Part shown: piece after piece, positions 26,813 through 36,019 of the stretch
Layout of the letters: each line of letters opens with the position of its first letter
How positions within the stretch are numbered: position 1 is the first letter of the stretch
Assembly: GCF_005508865.1 (NCBI RefSeq)
Contig: NZ_SCOM01000005.1
Coordinates: 124,001 to 188,000, forward strand
Direction: 5' to 3'
DNA length: 64,000 nt
Origin: Pseudomonas sp. F(2018)
Lineage (GTDB): Bacteria > Pseudomonadota > Gammaproteobacteria > Pseudomonadales > Pseudomonadaceae
Translations under genes and position numbers: made by a program
Notes under the pieces: generated by a model
Seen by the model: the letters and a program-made list of their open reading frames with translations, nothing else
Database searches by the model: none
Told to the model about the DNA's origin: nothing

Positions 26813-27292
26813 TCAGCCGGCGGCGAAGTCGAGCAGGGCCTGGCCGGTCAGGCGGTAGGGAATGCAGTCGTCCAGCGGACGGGCGCCGAAGGATTGGTAG
26901 AAGTCCATCGCCGGCCGGTTCCAGTCCAATACCAACCACTCGAAACGGCCGCAGTCGCGACTGACTGCGAGGCGCGCCAGGTGTTGCAGCAGTGCCTTGC
27001 CAGCGCCACAGCCGCGGTGCTCTGGTGCGACGTAGAGGTCGTCCAGATACAGGCCATGCTTGCCCAGCCAGGTGGAGAAGTTGAAGAAATACACTGCGTA
27101 GCCAATCGGCTGGCCGTCTTTCTCGCAGATCAGGGCGTAAGTGGTCGAGTTTGCGCCGAACAGGTTGTCGCGCAGGCCAGCCGCATCGGTTTTCACCTCA
27201 TGCTCGGCGTTGTCGAAGATGGCCAGGTCGGTGATGAAGCGCAGGATCAGAGCGGCGTCGTCGGCGGTGGCGGGGCGGATATGCAGGCTCAT
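26813..27292 (-). CDS. GNAT-family N-acetyltransferase
   Basis: A 159-residue acyltransferase. The start region LHIRPATADDAALILRFI, motif A (LYLDDLYVAPEHRGCGAGKALL) with the acetyl-CoA loop RGCGAGKA, and motif B (LDWNRPAMDFYQSFGA) are present. The layout is closest to polyamine/diamine acetyltransferases (SpmSyn/SSAT-like), but the substrate is inference. An ATG at 27319 overlaps the stop region of the upstream small membrane gene and would add 9 residues; that start is also possible. Confidence 0.85.
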   Translation of the reverse strand: MSLHIRPATADDAALILRFITDLAIFDNAEHEVKTDAAGLRDNLFGANSTTYALICEKDGQPIGYAVYFFNFSTWLGKHGLYLDDLYVAPEHRGCGAGKALLQHLARLAVSRDCGRFEWLVLDWNRPAMDFYQSFGARPLDDCIPYRLTGQALLDFAAG

Positions 27293-27311
27293 GGACAGGT
27301 TCTCGAAGTGT

Positions 27312-27572
27312 TCAGCCATTGCGAATGATCAGACCGGCCACCAGGCCGGCCAGACAGATAAAACCGAGGGCGATGATCCAGACGTTGCGCGGTGCATCCG
27401 GATCGGCCTGGTGCAGCGGCTGGCGCGGATGGCGGCCCAGGGTCAGCAGGCGCAGGGCAAGCCAGCCCAGGGCATAGCAGAGCTGGAGAAAGAGCCATTC
27501 GAGCAGCCCCTGGATCAGTCCAAGGACCAGCCACCTGAGCAGCGCGACCAGGCCATGCAGCAGTGCATCCAT
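27312..27572 (-). CDS. small two-helix membrane protein of unknown function
   Basis: An 86-residue protein with a hydrophobic first half (LVALLRWLVLGLIQGLLEWLFL and following) and a second helix at the C terminus (WIIALGFICLAGLVAGLII). The loop between is short and basic (GRHPRQPLHQ). AAGGGA precedes the chosen ATG. It lies 25 bases after argH and 19 bases before, or overlapping, the GNAT gene. No family is recognised. Confidence 0.65.
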   Translation of the reverse strand: MDALLHGLVALLRWLVLGLIQGLLEWLFLQLCYALGWLALRLLTLGRHPRQPLHQADPDAPRNVWIIALGFICLAGLVAGLIIRNG

Positions 27573-27597
27573 CGGAATTCCCTTTCCGGTGTGGCGA

Positions 27598-28992
27598 TCA
27601 GCGCGTCGCCAGCAGTTCCTTGCCACGGGCCACGGCGGCGCGGACCTGGTTCGGCGCGGTGCCGCCGATATGGTCGCGGGCGTTGACCGAGCCTTCCAGG
27701 GTCAGCACGGCGAACACGTCGTCGCCGATCTGGTCGCTGAACTGGCGCAGTTCGTCCAGGCTCATCTCGGCCAGGTCCTTGCCGCTGTCGACGCCGTATT
27801 TCACGGCGTGGCCGACGATCTCGTGGCAGTCGCGGAACGGCAGGCCCTTGCGCACCAGGTAGTCGGCCAGATCGGTGGCGGTGGAGAAGCCGCGGCGGGC
27901 CGCCTCGCGCATGATCTCGCGCTTGGGCTTGATCGCCGGGACCATGTCGGCGAAGGCGCGCAGACTGTCACGCAGGGTGTCGGCGGCGTCGAACAGCGGT
28001 TCCTTGTCTTCCTGGTTGTCCTTGTTGTAGGCCAGCGGCTGGCCCTTCATCAGGGTCAGCAGGCCGGTCAGGGCGCCGAACACGCGGCCGGTCTTGCCGC
28101 GCACCAGCTCCGGCACGTCCGGGTTCTTCTTCTGCGGCATGATCGAGGAGCCGGTGCAGAAACGATCCGGCAGGTCGATGAACTGGAACTGCGCCGAAGT
28201 CCACAGCACCAGCTCTTCGGAGAAGCGCGACAGGTGCATCATCGCCAGGGAGGCGGCGGCGCAGAATTCGATGGCGAAGTCGCGATCAGACACGCCGTCC
28301 AGTGAGTTGCCGCCGACCTGGTCGAAGCCCAGCAGCTCGGCGGTGATCTCCCGGGCGATCGGGTAGGTGGTGCCGGCCAGCGCGGCCGAGCCCAGCGGCA
28401 TGCGATTGACCCGCTTGCGGCAGTCGACCAGGCGCTCATGGTCGCGCGACAGCATCTCGAACCAGGCCAGCAAGTGATGGCCGAAGGTGACTGGCTGCGC
28501 GGTCTGCAGGTGGGTGAAGCCGGGCATGATGGTGTCGGCTTCGGCCTCGGCCAGACCCAGCAGGCCCTGCTGCAGGCGGGTGATTTCGGCAAGGATCAGG
28601 TCGATCTCGTCGCGCAGCCACAGGCGGATATCGGTGGCCACCTGGTCGTTGCGCGAGCGGCCGGTGTGCAGTTTCTTGCCGGTGACGCCGATGCGGTCTG
28701 TCAGGCGCGCCTCGATGTTCATGTGCACGTCTTCCAGATCGACGCGCCAGTCGAACTGGCCGGCTTCGATCTCGCTCTGGATCTGCTTGAGGCCGGCCTC
28801 GATGGCGTCGCGCTCGTCCGCGGTCAGCACGCCGACCTTGGCCAGCATGGTCGCGTGGGCGATGGAGCCCATGATGTCGTGGCGGTAGAGGCGCTTGTCG
28901 AAGTCGACGGAGGCGGTGAAGCGGGCGACGAAGGCGTCGACGGGCTCGCTGAAGCGGCCGCCCCAGGACTGGTTGGTCTTCTCAAGGCTCAT
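27598..28992 (-). CDS. argH: argininosuccinate lyase
   Basis: The last enzyme of arginine synthesis, splitting argininosuccinate into arginine and fumarate. The product has the standard 464 residues. It starts MSLEKTNQSWGGRFSE, and carries the fumarase/lyase signature GSSIMPQKKNPD, the HTGRSRNDQ block and PGFTHLQTAQP. The leader has a small hairpin (GCAGGCG/CGCCTGC at 29013-29029). It is divergent from algZ, as in P. aeruginosa. A much longer upstream extension in frame is not real. Confidence 0.96.
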   Translation of the reverse strand: MSLEKTNQSWGGRFSEPVDAFVARFTASVDFDKRLYRHDIMGSIAHATMLAKVGVLTADERDAIEAGLKQIQSEIEAGQFDWRVDLEDVHMNIEARLTDRIGVTGKKLHTGRSRNDQVATDIRLWLRDEIDLILAEITRLQQGLLGLAEAEADTIMPGFTHLQTAQPVTFGHHLLAWFEMLSRDHERLVDCRKRVNRMPLGSAALAGTTYPIAREITAELLGFDQVGGNSLDGVSDRDFAIEFCAAASLAMMHLSRFSEELVLWTSAQFQFIDLPDRFCTGSSIMPQKKNPDVPELVRGKTGRVFGALTGLLTLMKGQPLAYNKDNQEDKEPLFDAADTLRDSLRAFADMVPAIKPKREIMREAARRGFSTATDLADYLVRKGLPFRDCHEIVGHAVKYGVDSGKDLAEMSLDELRQFSDQIGDDVFAVLTLEGSVNARDHIGGTAPNQVRAAVARGKELLATR

Positions 28993-29199
28993 GGCAGAAC
29001 TCGCGGGACTGGGCAGGCGCGGCGCCTGCGAAACGGACAAAGTGTGCCGATAATAACAGCCTTGCCGGGAAAACCGAGGCCGTGCCGATCTGCAGGGCGC
29101 GTCACAGTTTTCAGCGCGAGGCGGCATTTGGGCACCCGTTTTAGCCCGGCCGGAGCGCTCTGGCTTGCCGCCCCAGGGGCACACAAGGAAACTGCGCGG
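28993..29199. promoter_or_regulatory. argH-algZ divergent promoter region
   Basis: This 207-base spacer must carry promoters in both directions. TATTAT on the minus strand (about 29050) is a plausible -10 for argH. On the plus strand toward algZ no strong promoter was found. A 7-of-9 match to the AlgR box CCGTTTGTC lies near 29028-29036 on the minus strand and is too weak to claim. Confidence 0.4.
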
Positions 29200-30282
29200 A
29201 TGAAAATCCACTGGTTCAACAACGGGCGCACCCTCGCCCCGGACGACGATTTCTTCCTGCCGGAGCTGTGCGAGCCCGAGGCTCTGCTCAGCCTGGTGTT
29301 GCTGGCCGAGCTGCTGGTGCTGGTGCTGGTGCTGTCCGAGCCGATGCAGCCGGGCTTCAACTGGGTGCGCCTGGCGCTGACCTCGCTGTTCGTGCAGTGG
29401 ATCGTGCTGCTCTCCGCCGCCCTGCTGTGCCGCCTGCGCCCGCTGCTGGCGCGGCTGCGTGCGGCGCTGGCCGGCACTTTGTGCTGCGCCCTGGTGGTGG
29501 GGCTGGCGCTGGCCTGTACGGCGGTGGCCGACTACTACGAGCTGGGCGGACCGCTGCCGCGCGACGGCGAGGTCAACCTGTACCTGCGTCATGCGCTGAT
29601 CAGCCTGATCATGTCAGCCCTGCTGCTGCGCTATTTCTACCTGCAGAGCCAGTGGCGCAAGCAGCAGCAGGCGGAGCTGAAGGCGCGGATCGAGTCGCTG
29701 CAGGCGCGCATCCGCCCGCATTTCTTGTTCAACAGCCTGAACAGCATCGCCAGCCTGGTGGCCATCGACCCGCTCAAGGCCGAGCAGGCCGTGCTCGATC
29801 TGTCCGACCTGTTCCGCGCCAGTCTGGCCAAGCCCGGCACCCTGGTGGCCTGGGGCGATGAGCTGGAATTGGCGAAGAGATATCTGTCGATCGAGCACTA
29901 TCGGCTCGGCGACCGGCTACAGTTGGATTGGCAGGTGGAAAACGTGCCGACGGACTTGCCGATCCCCCAGCTGACTCTGCAACCGCTGCTGGAGAATGCC
30001 CTTATCTATGGCATTCAGCCGCGTATCGAGGGCGGTCTGGTACGGATCGAGGCGGATTACCAGGATGGGGTGTTCCAGCTCTGTGTGAGCAACCCCTACC
30101 AGGAAAGCGCCGAACAGCAGCCGTCGCGCGGCACCCACCAGGCACTGGTGAATATCGACGCGCGTCTGGCGGCACTTTTCGGCCCCGGCGCGAGTCTCAG
30201 CGTGGATCGCCGTGACGGGCGACACTTCACCTGTCTACGCTATCCTTGTTCGAGACTCATGCAGGAAGCCCGAGCAATATGA
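29200..30282 (+). CDS. algZ: AlgZ (FimS) sensor, LytS-type histidine kinase
   Basis: The membrane sensor partner of AlgR, of 360 residues. The N-terminal part has about four membrane helices (LLSLVLLAELLVLVLVL and later). The histidine is His174 in RPHFLFNSLNS, as in the LytS/His_kinase family, and the C-terminal ATP domain is short: LTLQPLLENALIYGIQPR is the N box and the usual second glycine box is weak. In P. aeruginosa AlgZ lacks some standard kinase motifs and modulates AlgR. Its stop overlaps the algR start (ATGA). Confidence 0.93.
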   Translation: MKIHWFNNGRTLAPDDDFFLPELCEPEALLSLVLLAELLVLVLVLSEPMQPGFNWVRLALTSLFVQWIVLLSAALLCRLRPLLARLRAALAGTLCCALVVGLALACTAVADYYELGGPLPRDGEVNLYLRHALISLIMSALLLRYFYLQSQWRKQQQAELKARIESLQARIRPHFLFNSLNSIASLVAIDPLKAEQAVLDLSDLFRASLAKPGTLVAWGDELELAKRYLSIEHYRLGDRLQLDWQVENVPTDLPIPQLTLQPLLENALIYGIQPRIEGGLVRIEADYQDGVFQLCVSNPYQESAEQQPSRGTHQALVNIDARLAALFGPGASLSVDRRDGRHFTCLRYPCSRLMQEARAI

Positions 30283-31028
30283 ATGTGCTGATCGTCGATG
30301 ACGAACCCCTTGCCCGCGAGCGACTGGCCCGCATGGTCGGTGAACTCGATGGCTACCGTGTCCTCGAGCCCTCGGCCAGCAATGGTGAAGAGGCTCTGAC
30401 GCTGATCGACAGCTTGCGGCCGGACGTGGTCCTGCTGGATATCCGCATGCCCGGCCTCGACGGCCTGCAGGTAGCGGCCAAGCTGTGCGAGCGCGAGGCG
30501 CCGCCGGCGGTGATCTTTTGCACCGCCCATGATGAATTCGCCCTGGAGGCCTTCGACGTCAGCGCCGTCGGCTATCTGGTCAAGCCGGTGCGGCCGGAGG
30601 CGCTGGCCGCCGCGCTGAAGAAGGCCGAGCGACCCAACCGGGTGCAGCTCGCCGCCCTCACTCGCCCGTCCGGTGGCGACAACGGCGCCGGTCCGCGCAG
30701 TCATATCAGCGCGCGCACCCGCAAGGGCATCGAGCTGATTCCGCTGGAGCAGGTGATCTTCTTTATCGCCGATCACAAGTACGTGACCCTGCGCCACGAA
30801 GGTGGCGAGGTGCTGCTGGACGAGCCGTTGAAGGCGCTGGAGGACGAGTTTGGTGAGCGCTTCGTGCGCATCCACCGCAACGCCCTGGTCGCCCGCGAGC
30901 GCATCGAGCGCCTGCAGCGCACGCCGCTGGGGCATTTCCAGCTCTACCTCAAGGGCCTCGGTCCGGATGCCCTGACCGTCAGCCGACGCCACGTGGCCGG
31001 CGTGCGCAAGCTGATGCACAGCCTGTAG
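30279..31028 (+). CDS. algR: AlgR response regulator (LytTR family)
   Basis: A 249-residue response regulator that controls alginate, type IV pili, quorum sensing and rhamnolipid genes in P. aeruginosa. The receiver has phospho-acceptor Asp54 in LLDIRMPGLDG, acidic pocket DDEP and the Lys in YLVKPVRPE. The C-terminal LytTR domain (residues ~140-249, with DHKYVTLRHEGGEVLLDEPL and FVRIHRNALV) binds DNA. The ATG at 30279 overlaps algZ; an extra upstream reading is not used. hemC follows, as in P. aeruginosa. Confidence 0.96.
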   Translation: MNVLIVDDEPLARERLARMVGELDGYRVLEPSASNGEEALTLIDSLRPDVVLLDIRMPGLDGLQVAAKLCEREAPPAVIFCTAHDEFALEAFDVSAVGYLVKPVRPEALAAALKKAERPNRVQLAALTRPSGGDNGAGPRSHISARTRKGIELIPLEQVIFFIADHKYVTLRHEGGEVLLDEPLKALEDEFGERFVRIHRNALVARERIERLQRTPLGHFQLYLKGLGPDALTVSRRHVAGVRKLMHSL

Positions 31029-31120
31029 CACTGTGCGCCAACGCCTGCGGCGATTGTGCCTGCGGGCGTGCGCTGGTCATCCTGTTATCATCCGCGGCAG
31101 TCCGCTTCCTGGAATTGCCC

Positions 31121-32053
31121 ATGTCCCGCGAAATCCGCATCGCCACCCGTAAGAGCGCCCTGGCCCTGTGGCAGGCCGAATACGTCAAAGCCCGCCTGGA
31201 ACAAGCCCATCCGGGGCTGAGAGTCAGCCTGGTGCCCATGGTCAGTCGCGGCGACAAGCTGCTCGACGCGCCCCTGGCGAAAATCGGCGGCAAGGGCCTG
31301 TTCGTCAAGGAGCTGGAGACCGCCCTGCTGGAGCACGAGGCGGACATCGCCGTGCACTCCATGAAGGACGTGCCGATGGACTTCCCCGAAGGCCTCGGCC
31401 TGTTCTGCATCTGCGAGCGCGAGGACCCGCGCGACGCCTTCGTCTCCAATACCTACGACAGCCTCGACGCCCTGCCGGCCGGCAGCGTGGTCGGCACTTC
31501 CAGCCTGCGCCGCCAGGCCCAGCTGCTGGCGCGCCGTCCGGACCTGAAGATCCAGTTCCTGCGTGGCAACGTGAATACCCGCCTGGCCAAGCTGGATGCC
31601 GGCGAGTACGACGCCATCATCCTCGCCGCCGCCGGCCTGATCCGCCTCGGTTTCGAAGCGCGTATCCGCTCCTCGATCAGCGTCGACGACAGCCTGCCGG
31701 CCGGTGGCCAGGGCGCGGTGGGCATCGAATGCCGCAGCGCCGACAGCGAGATCCATGCCCTGCTGGCGCCGCTGCACCACGCCGAGACCGCCACCCGCGT
31801 AATCGCCGAGCGCGCGCTGAACAAGCGCCTCAACGGCGGCTGCCAGGTGCCCATCGCCTGCTATGCGCTGCTCGAAGGCGAGCAGATCTGGCTGCGCGGC
31901 TTGGTCGGCCAGCCCGATGGCGGCCTGCTGCTGCGCGCCGAAGGCCGTGGTACAGACGCCGAAGTGCTCGGCGTGCAGGTGGCCGAGCAACTGTTGGCCC
32001 AAGGCGCGGAAACCATCCTCAAGGCGGTCTACGGCGAGGCCGCTGGCGAGTGA
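31121..32053 (+). CDS. hemC: porphobilinogen deaminase (hydroxymethylbilane synthase)
   Basis: The enzyme joins four porphobilinogen units into hydroxymethylbilane in tetrapyrrole synthesis. It has 310 residues. Diagnostic segments are IATRKSALALWQAEYVK, AVHSMKDVPMDFPEGL, GTSSLRRQAQLL and the dipyrromethane cofactor cysteine in NGGCQVPIACYA. The ATG at 31121 is used in preference to an upstream TTG. It follows algR, with hemD overlapping by four bases (GTGA). Confidence 0.96.
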   Translation: MSREIRIATRKSALALWQAEYVKARLEQAHPGLRVSLVPMVSRGDKLLDAPLAKIGGKGLFVKELETALLEHEADIAVHSMKDVPMDFPEGLGLFCICEREDPRDAFVSNTYDSLDALPAGSVVGTSSLRRQAQLLARRPDLKIQFLRGNVNTRLAKLDAGEYDAIILAAAGLIRLGFEARIRSSISVDDSLPAGGQGAVGIECRSADSEIHALLAPLHHAETATRVIAERALNKRLNGGCQVPIACYALLEGEQIWLRGLVGQPDGGLLLRAEGRGTDAEVLGVQVAEQLLAQGAETILKAVYGEAAGE

Positions 32054-32832
32054 CGGGCTGGCGCCTGCTGCTGACCCGCCCGGCCGCCGAGTGCGAGGCC
32101 CTGGCCGCAACCCTGGCCGAGGCGGGTGTGTTCAGCCGCAGCCTGCCGCTGCTGGAAACCGAGGCGCTGGCCGAGACGCCCGCGCAGCGCGCCACCATCC
32201 TCGATCTGCAGCGCTACGGCGCGATTATCGTGGTCAGCAAGCCGGCGGCACGCCTGGGCCTCGATCTGCTTGCCCGCTATCGCGCGCAGCTGCCAAGCGG
32301 CCCGCGCTGGTTCAGCGTCGGCGCCGCCACCGCACAGCTTCTCGACCAATACCTGCAGCCCCACGGCCTGCAAGCCAGTTGCCCGAGCGCGGGCGACGAC
32401 AGCGAGGCGCTGCTGGCGCTGCCGCAGCTGGACGAGGCGTTGCGGGTGCCGAACCCGCGGGTACTGATCATGCGTGGCGAGGGGGGGCGTGAACTGATCG
32501 CCGAAACCCTGCGCCAGCGTGGCGTGGCCGTGGACTATCTGGAACTCTATCGCCGTATACGGCCTCAATACCCTGCCGGTACGCTGGCGCGAGTGATTGA
32601 GGAGTCGCAGCTGAACGCCCTGCTGGTCAGCAGCGCGCAAGGCCTGGACAACCTTCGCCAGCTGGCCGCCGATGCCTGGGCGGAGCTGGCTCGGCTACCC
32701 TTGCTGGTGCCCAGTCCGCGGGTGGCCGAGATGGCCCGCGCGGCGGGGGCACGGCAGGTCATCGATTGTCGCGGCGCCAGTGCTGCGGCTGTTCTGGCGG
32801 CCCTGCGCGCTACTCCGGCGCCGGCCCACTAG
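32050..32832 (+). CDS. hemD: uroporphyrinogen-III synthase
   Basis: Closes hydroxymethylbilane into uroporphyrinogen III. The 260-residue product starts VTGWRLLLTRPAAECEALA with a GTG codon overlapping the hemC stop. Conserved features are the two-domain layout, LIMRGEGGRELIAETLRQRGVAV in the linker region and YLELYRR. HemD is poorly conserved in general, so the call relies on this segment plus its position between hemC and hemX. Confidence 0.92.
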   Translation: MTGWRLLLTRPAAECEALAATLAEAGVFSRSLPLLETEALAETPAQRATILDLQRYGAIIVVSKPAARLGLDLLARYRAQLPSGPRWFSVGAATAQLLDQYLQPHGLQASCPSAGDDSEALLALPQLDEALRVPNPRVLIMRGEGGRELIAETLRQRGVAVDYLELYRRIRPQYPAGTLARVIEESQLNALLVSSAQGLDNLRQLAADAWAELARLPLLVPSPRVAEMARAAGARQVIDCRGASAAAVLAALRATPAPAH

Positions 32833-32846
32833 CAAAGGAAGGACAC

Positions 32847-33992
32847 GTGAGCGAAACAGCCCCGCAGATCAGCGAACAGACCCCGCAAATCCAGGCCGAT
32901 CAGCCGCCGCAGGCCGTCGCGCCCAAGACCAAGGGCCGCGGTCCGGCCTGGCTGGCGCTGCTGGTTGGCCTGGCCGCCCTCGGCGCGGGTGGCTGGAGTG
33001 CCTGGCAGCTGTATCAGCAACAGGGCCAAGCCGCGCAGCAGCTGGCGCAGCTCCGGCAAGCCGGCGAGGCCGCCCAGGAGCGGGTTAAGGCCAGCGAAGA
33101 GCACGTCGCCAAACGCCTGGCCGGCCTGCCGACGGCGGCCGAACTGGCCACCCAGCGCGACCTGCTGGTGAGCCTGCAGGGCGAGCAGCAGCGCCTGGCC
33201 CATAGCCTCTCCGGCCTGCTCGGCAAGAGCCGCGAGGACTGGCGCCTGGCCGAGGCCGAGCACCTGCTGCGCCTGGCCATGCTGCGCCTCAGCGCGTTGC
33301 AGGACGTGGATAGCGCCGTGGCCCTGGTGCAGGGCGCCGACGATATTCTGCGTGCGCAGAACGATCCGCAGGCCTTCGCCGCCCGTGGCGAGCTGATCAA
33401 GGTGCTGGAGGCGCTGCGCAGCCTGCCCCAGGTGGACCGCAGCGGTCTGTTCCTGCAACTGGCCGCCCTGCGCGGCCAGGTCGCCCAGCTGCAGATGCTG
33501 GCCCCCGAATACATCCTGCCAACGGAAGTGCAGAGCAGCGTCAACGCCAGCGACAGCAGCCGCTGGGAGGCGCTGTGGGAGGAATTGTCGCGCTATGTGC
33601 GCATCGATCTGCATGCCGACCAGGACGTGCGCCCACAGCTGGCCGGGCAGAGCCTGGCGCAGGTGCGCCTGACCCTGGCGCTGGCCCTGGAACAGGCCCA
33701 GTGGGGTGCGCTGAATGGCGAGCAGGAGGTCTATCGCCAGGCCCTGGCCTCCGCCAGCGAGGTGCTGGACAGCTACTTCGATCGCGACAACCAGGCCGTG
33801 CAGGCCATGCAGAAACGCATCGGCGAGCTGAGCGGGCAGAAGGTGGTCGCCAGCATGCCCAAGCTGGATGACGCCCTGACCGGCCTGCAGGCCTACCTCA
33901 AGCGTCGCGAAGCCGCCGAGCTGATGCCCGAGGCCCAAGCCGAGCCCGCGCTCGAACCCGATATCGAGGCGATCGAGGAGGGCGGGCAATGA
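32847..33992 (+). CDS. hemX: HemX, membrane-anchored uroporphyrinogen-III C-methyltransferase-like protein
   Basis: A 381-residue protein named from its place in the hem operon. It has a cytoplasmic N-terminal tail rich in Gln and Pro, one membrane helix (AWLALLVGLAALGAGGW) and a long coiled coil (QAAQQLAQLRQAGEAAQERV). It lacks any methyltransferase motif, so the old enzyme name is misleading. GTG at 32847 follows AAGGAAGG. It overlaps hemY by four bases (ATGA). Function is likely structural or regulatory (inference). Confidence 0.88.
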   Translation: MSETAPQISEQTPQIQADQPPQAVAPKTKGRGPAWLALLVGLAALGAGGWSAWQLYQQQGQAAQQLAQLRQAGEAAQERVKASEEHVAKRLAGLPTAAELATQRDLLVSLQGEQQRLAHSLSGLLGKSREDWRLAEAEHLLRLAMLRLSALQDVDSAVALVQGADDILRAQNDPQAFAARGELIKVLEALRSLPQVDRSGLFLQLAALRGQVAQLQMLAPEYILPTEVQSSVNASDSSRWEALWEELSRYVRIDLHADQDVRPQLAGQSLAQVRLTLALALEQAQWGALNGEQEVYRQALASASEVLDSYFDRDNQAVQAMQKRIGELSGQKVVASMPKLDDALTGLQAYLKRREAAELMPEAQAEPALEPDIEAIEEGGQ

Positions 33993-35221
33993 TTCGCGCC
34001 GCTCTGCTGCTGATTCTGGTGGTGGCCGCCGCCACCGCGCTCGGCCTGGCCATCGTCGAACACAGCGGCTATGTGCTGATTGCCTGGAAAGGCCTGCGCT
34101 ACGAGTCGAGCCTGTGGGTGTTCCTGCTGCTGATCGTGGTTGGCGTGCTGCTGCTGTGGACGCTGCGCTGGCTGGTGCGCCTGCTGCTGGTGTCCGGCGG
34201 GCTGGTCAATCCCTGGTCGCGCCGCCAGCGCGGCCGCCGTCAGCAACTGGCCGCCGACAAGGGTCTGCTCGACCTGATCGAGGGCCGCTGGGAGCGCGCC
34301 GTGCGCCATCTGCGCCTGGCCGCCGAAGGCGAGCGCCAGCCGCTGATGTACTACCTGGGGGCGGCACGCGCGGCGCACAAGCTGGGCCGTGTGGAAGAAA
34401 GCGAGGAGCTGCTGGAGCACGCCCTGCAGCGCCAGCCCCAGGCCGAGCTGGCGATCGCCCTGACCCATGCCGAGCTGCAGCGCGAGCAGGGCAATCTGCA
34501 GGGCGCGCTGGACACCCTGCAGGCCATGCGCGAGCGCCATCCGCGTCACCATCTGGTGCTGGAGCAGCTGCAGCGCACCCTGCTCGAACGCGGTGACTGG
34601 GCGGCGCTGCTCGACCTGCTGCCGGAGCTGCGCAAGGCCAAGGTGCTGGAAGGCGAGGCGCTGGCCGAGCTGGAGCACAAGGTGTGGATCGCCCGTCTGC
34701 ATGCCGCCGGTGAACAAGGGCTGAACCAGGGCGAGGTCGCCCTGCAGCCGCTCACCGCAGCCTGGCAGCAGCTGTCCTCGGCGCAGCGTCAGGATGTGGA
34801 ACTGCTCCTGGCCTACGCCGGTCAGCTGCGTGCACTGGGGGCTCAGGAAGAGGCCGAGGAGGTGCTGCGCAAAGCCCTCAAGCAGGGCTACGACGCGCGC
34901 CTGATGCGCCTCTACGGCCAGCTGCGCGGGCGCGATCCGGCGCGTCAGCTGCAGACGGCCGAGGGGCTGCTCAAGCAGCATCCGCAGGACCCGCTGCTGC
35001 TGCTCAGCCTGGGCCGCCTGTGCCTGCAGAACGGCCTGTGGGGCAAGGCCCGCGAGTATTTCGAGATCAGCCTGGAGTTTTCCCGCAGCGCCGAGACCTG
35101 TGCCGAGCTGGCGCGCCTGCTGGCCAGCCAGGGCGACGTCGAGGGCAGCAATCGCCTGCTGCAGGAGATGCTCGTGCTGCAGGGCCAGCGCTTGCCGCAG
35201 CTGCCGCAACCCGCACACTAG
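33989..35221 (+). CDS. hemY: HemY, TPR-repeat inner-membrane protein
   Basis: A 410-residue protein with two N-terminal membrane helices (LLLILVVAAATALGLAIV and WVFLLLIVVGVLLLW) followed by the HemY_N domain and tetratricopeptide-like repeats to the C terminus (for example LAYAGQLRALGAQEEAEEVLR and LLLLSLGRLCLQNGLWGKAR). It is not the protoporphyrinogen oxidase HemY of Gram-positives. It overlaps hemX by four bases. A role in late heme synthesis is only inferred from position. Confidence 0.9.
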   Translation: MIRAALLLILVVAAATALGLAIVEHSGYVLIAWKGLRYESSLWVFLLLIVVGVLLLWTLRWLVRLLLVSGGLVNPWSRRQRGRRQQLAADKGLLDLIEGRWERAVRHLRLAAEGERQPLMYYLGAARAAHKLGRVEESEELLEHALQRQPQAELAIALTHAELQREQGNLQGALDTLQAMRERHPRHHLVLEQLQRTLLERGDWAALLDLLPELRKAKVLEGEALAELEHKVWIARLHAAGEQGLNQGEVALQPLTAAWQQLSSAQRQDVELLLAYAGQLRALGAQEEAEEVLRKALKQGYDARLMRLYGQLRGRDPARQLQTAEGLLKQHPQDPLLLLSLGRLCLQNGLWGKAREYFEISLEFSRSAETCAELARLLASQGDVEGSNRLLQEMLVLQGQRLPQLPQPAH

Positions 35222-35245
35222 CCTACCGCCGCCCGGCTGACGTGC

Positions 35246-35270
35246 GGCGCCCTGTCGCTGACGGGGCGCC
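35246..35270 (+). terminator. possible hairpin terminator after hemY
   Basis: GGCGCCC and GGGCGCC form a seven-pair stem around an eleven-base loop, 24 bases after the hemY stop. No T-run follows, so it may not be an intrinsic terminator. Confidence 0.35.
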
Positions 35271-35342
35271 TGTCGGTGCCTTGAAAGGCCAGTCAGCTTT
35301 CCTCTACCGTAGGCGCCTTTCTCGCCCCGCATCGGAGTTCCC

Positions 35343-35834
35343 ATGGCGCTGGCCACCCCGCGTTCCCTGTTCCTGCTCGCCTTCCTCGGCTGCCTGGCCC
35401 TGATGGGCGGAGCTCTCTATCTGGAGCATGCGGTCGGCCTGAACCCCTGCCCGATGTGCATCGTCCAGCGCGTGTTCGTCATCCTCTTCGCCCTGGTCTG
35501 CCTGATCGCCGCCATCCATGGTCCGGCACGCACCGGGCAGCGCGTGTACGCCGTGCTGGCCCTGCTGTTCGCCGCCGGCGGTGCCGGTACCGCGGCGCGC
35601 CAGGTGTGGCTGCAGAACGTGCCGGCCGATCAGCTGGAGGCCTGCCTGCCGAGCCTGGAGTTCATGATGGAGGCCCTGCCGCTGCAGGAGATCGTGCGCC
35701 TGGTGTTCCATGGCACCGCCGATTGCGCCGAAGTGACCTGGACCCTGTTCGGCCTGAGCGTGCCGGAGTGGAGCCTGCTGGCCTTCATCGGCATGATCCT
35801 GTTCGCGCTGTTCCAGCTGCTGCGTCGTCGCTGA
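35343..35834 (+). CDS. dsbB: disulfide bond formation protein DsbB family (DsbH)
   Basis: An inner-membrane oxidoreductase of 163 residues with four expected helices that re-oxidises DsbA and passes electrons to quinone. Both cysteine pairs are present: CPMC in NPCPMCIVQRVFV, and Cys in EACLPSLEF and TADCAEVTW. Pseudomonas has two DsbB paralogues; this copy after hemY corresponds to DsbH/PA5256 as remembered. AGTTCCC precedes the ATG, a poor ribosome site. Confidence 0.9.
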   Translation: MALATPRSLFLLAFLGCLALMGGALYLEHAVGLNPCPMCIVQRVFVILFALVCLIAAIHGPARTGQRVYAVLALLFAAGGAGTAARQVWLQNVPADQLEACLPSLEFMMEALPLQEIVRLVFHGTADCAEVTWTLFGLSVPEWSLLAFIGMILFALFQLLRRR

Positions 35835-36019
35835 AGCGCGTCTGAGTTTTTCCGATCGGCATGACTTGATGCCCGCGTCGAGTGGGCATACTCTGGCCCT
35901 ACGCCTCGCCAGTAATCCGCCGTTTTCGGCGAGGCGTTCTCCGAGAACCCGCGAGCTGACAATAAAATGTCTCGGGGCTGGCGTATTCAGCATTCACCAG
36001 TAAGGGAAGTGAGGACATC

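Noticed and set aside
29028..29036. AlgR box upstream of algZ
   Set aside because: Only seven of nine bases match the AlgR site; too weak without other support.
28438..29199. Upstream extension of the algZ frame over argH
   Set aside because: Antisense to the conserved argH gene; AlgZ homologues start at the MKIHWFNNGR position.
35246..35270. Strong intrinsic terminator after hemY
   Set aside because: The stem lacks a T-run, so it is listed only as a weak candidate.
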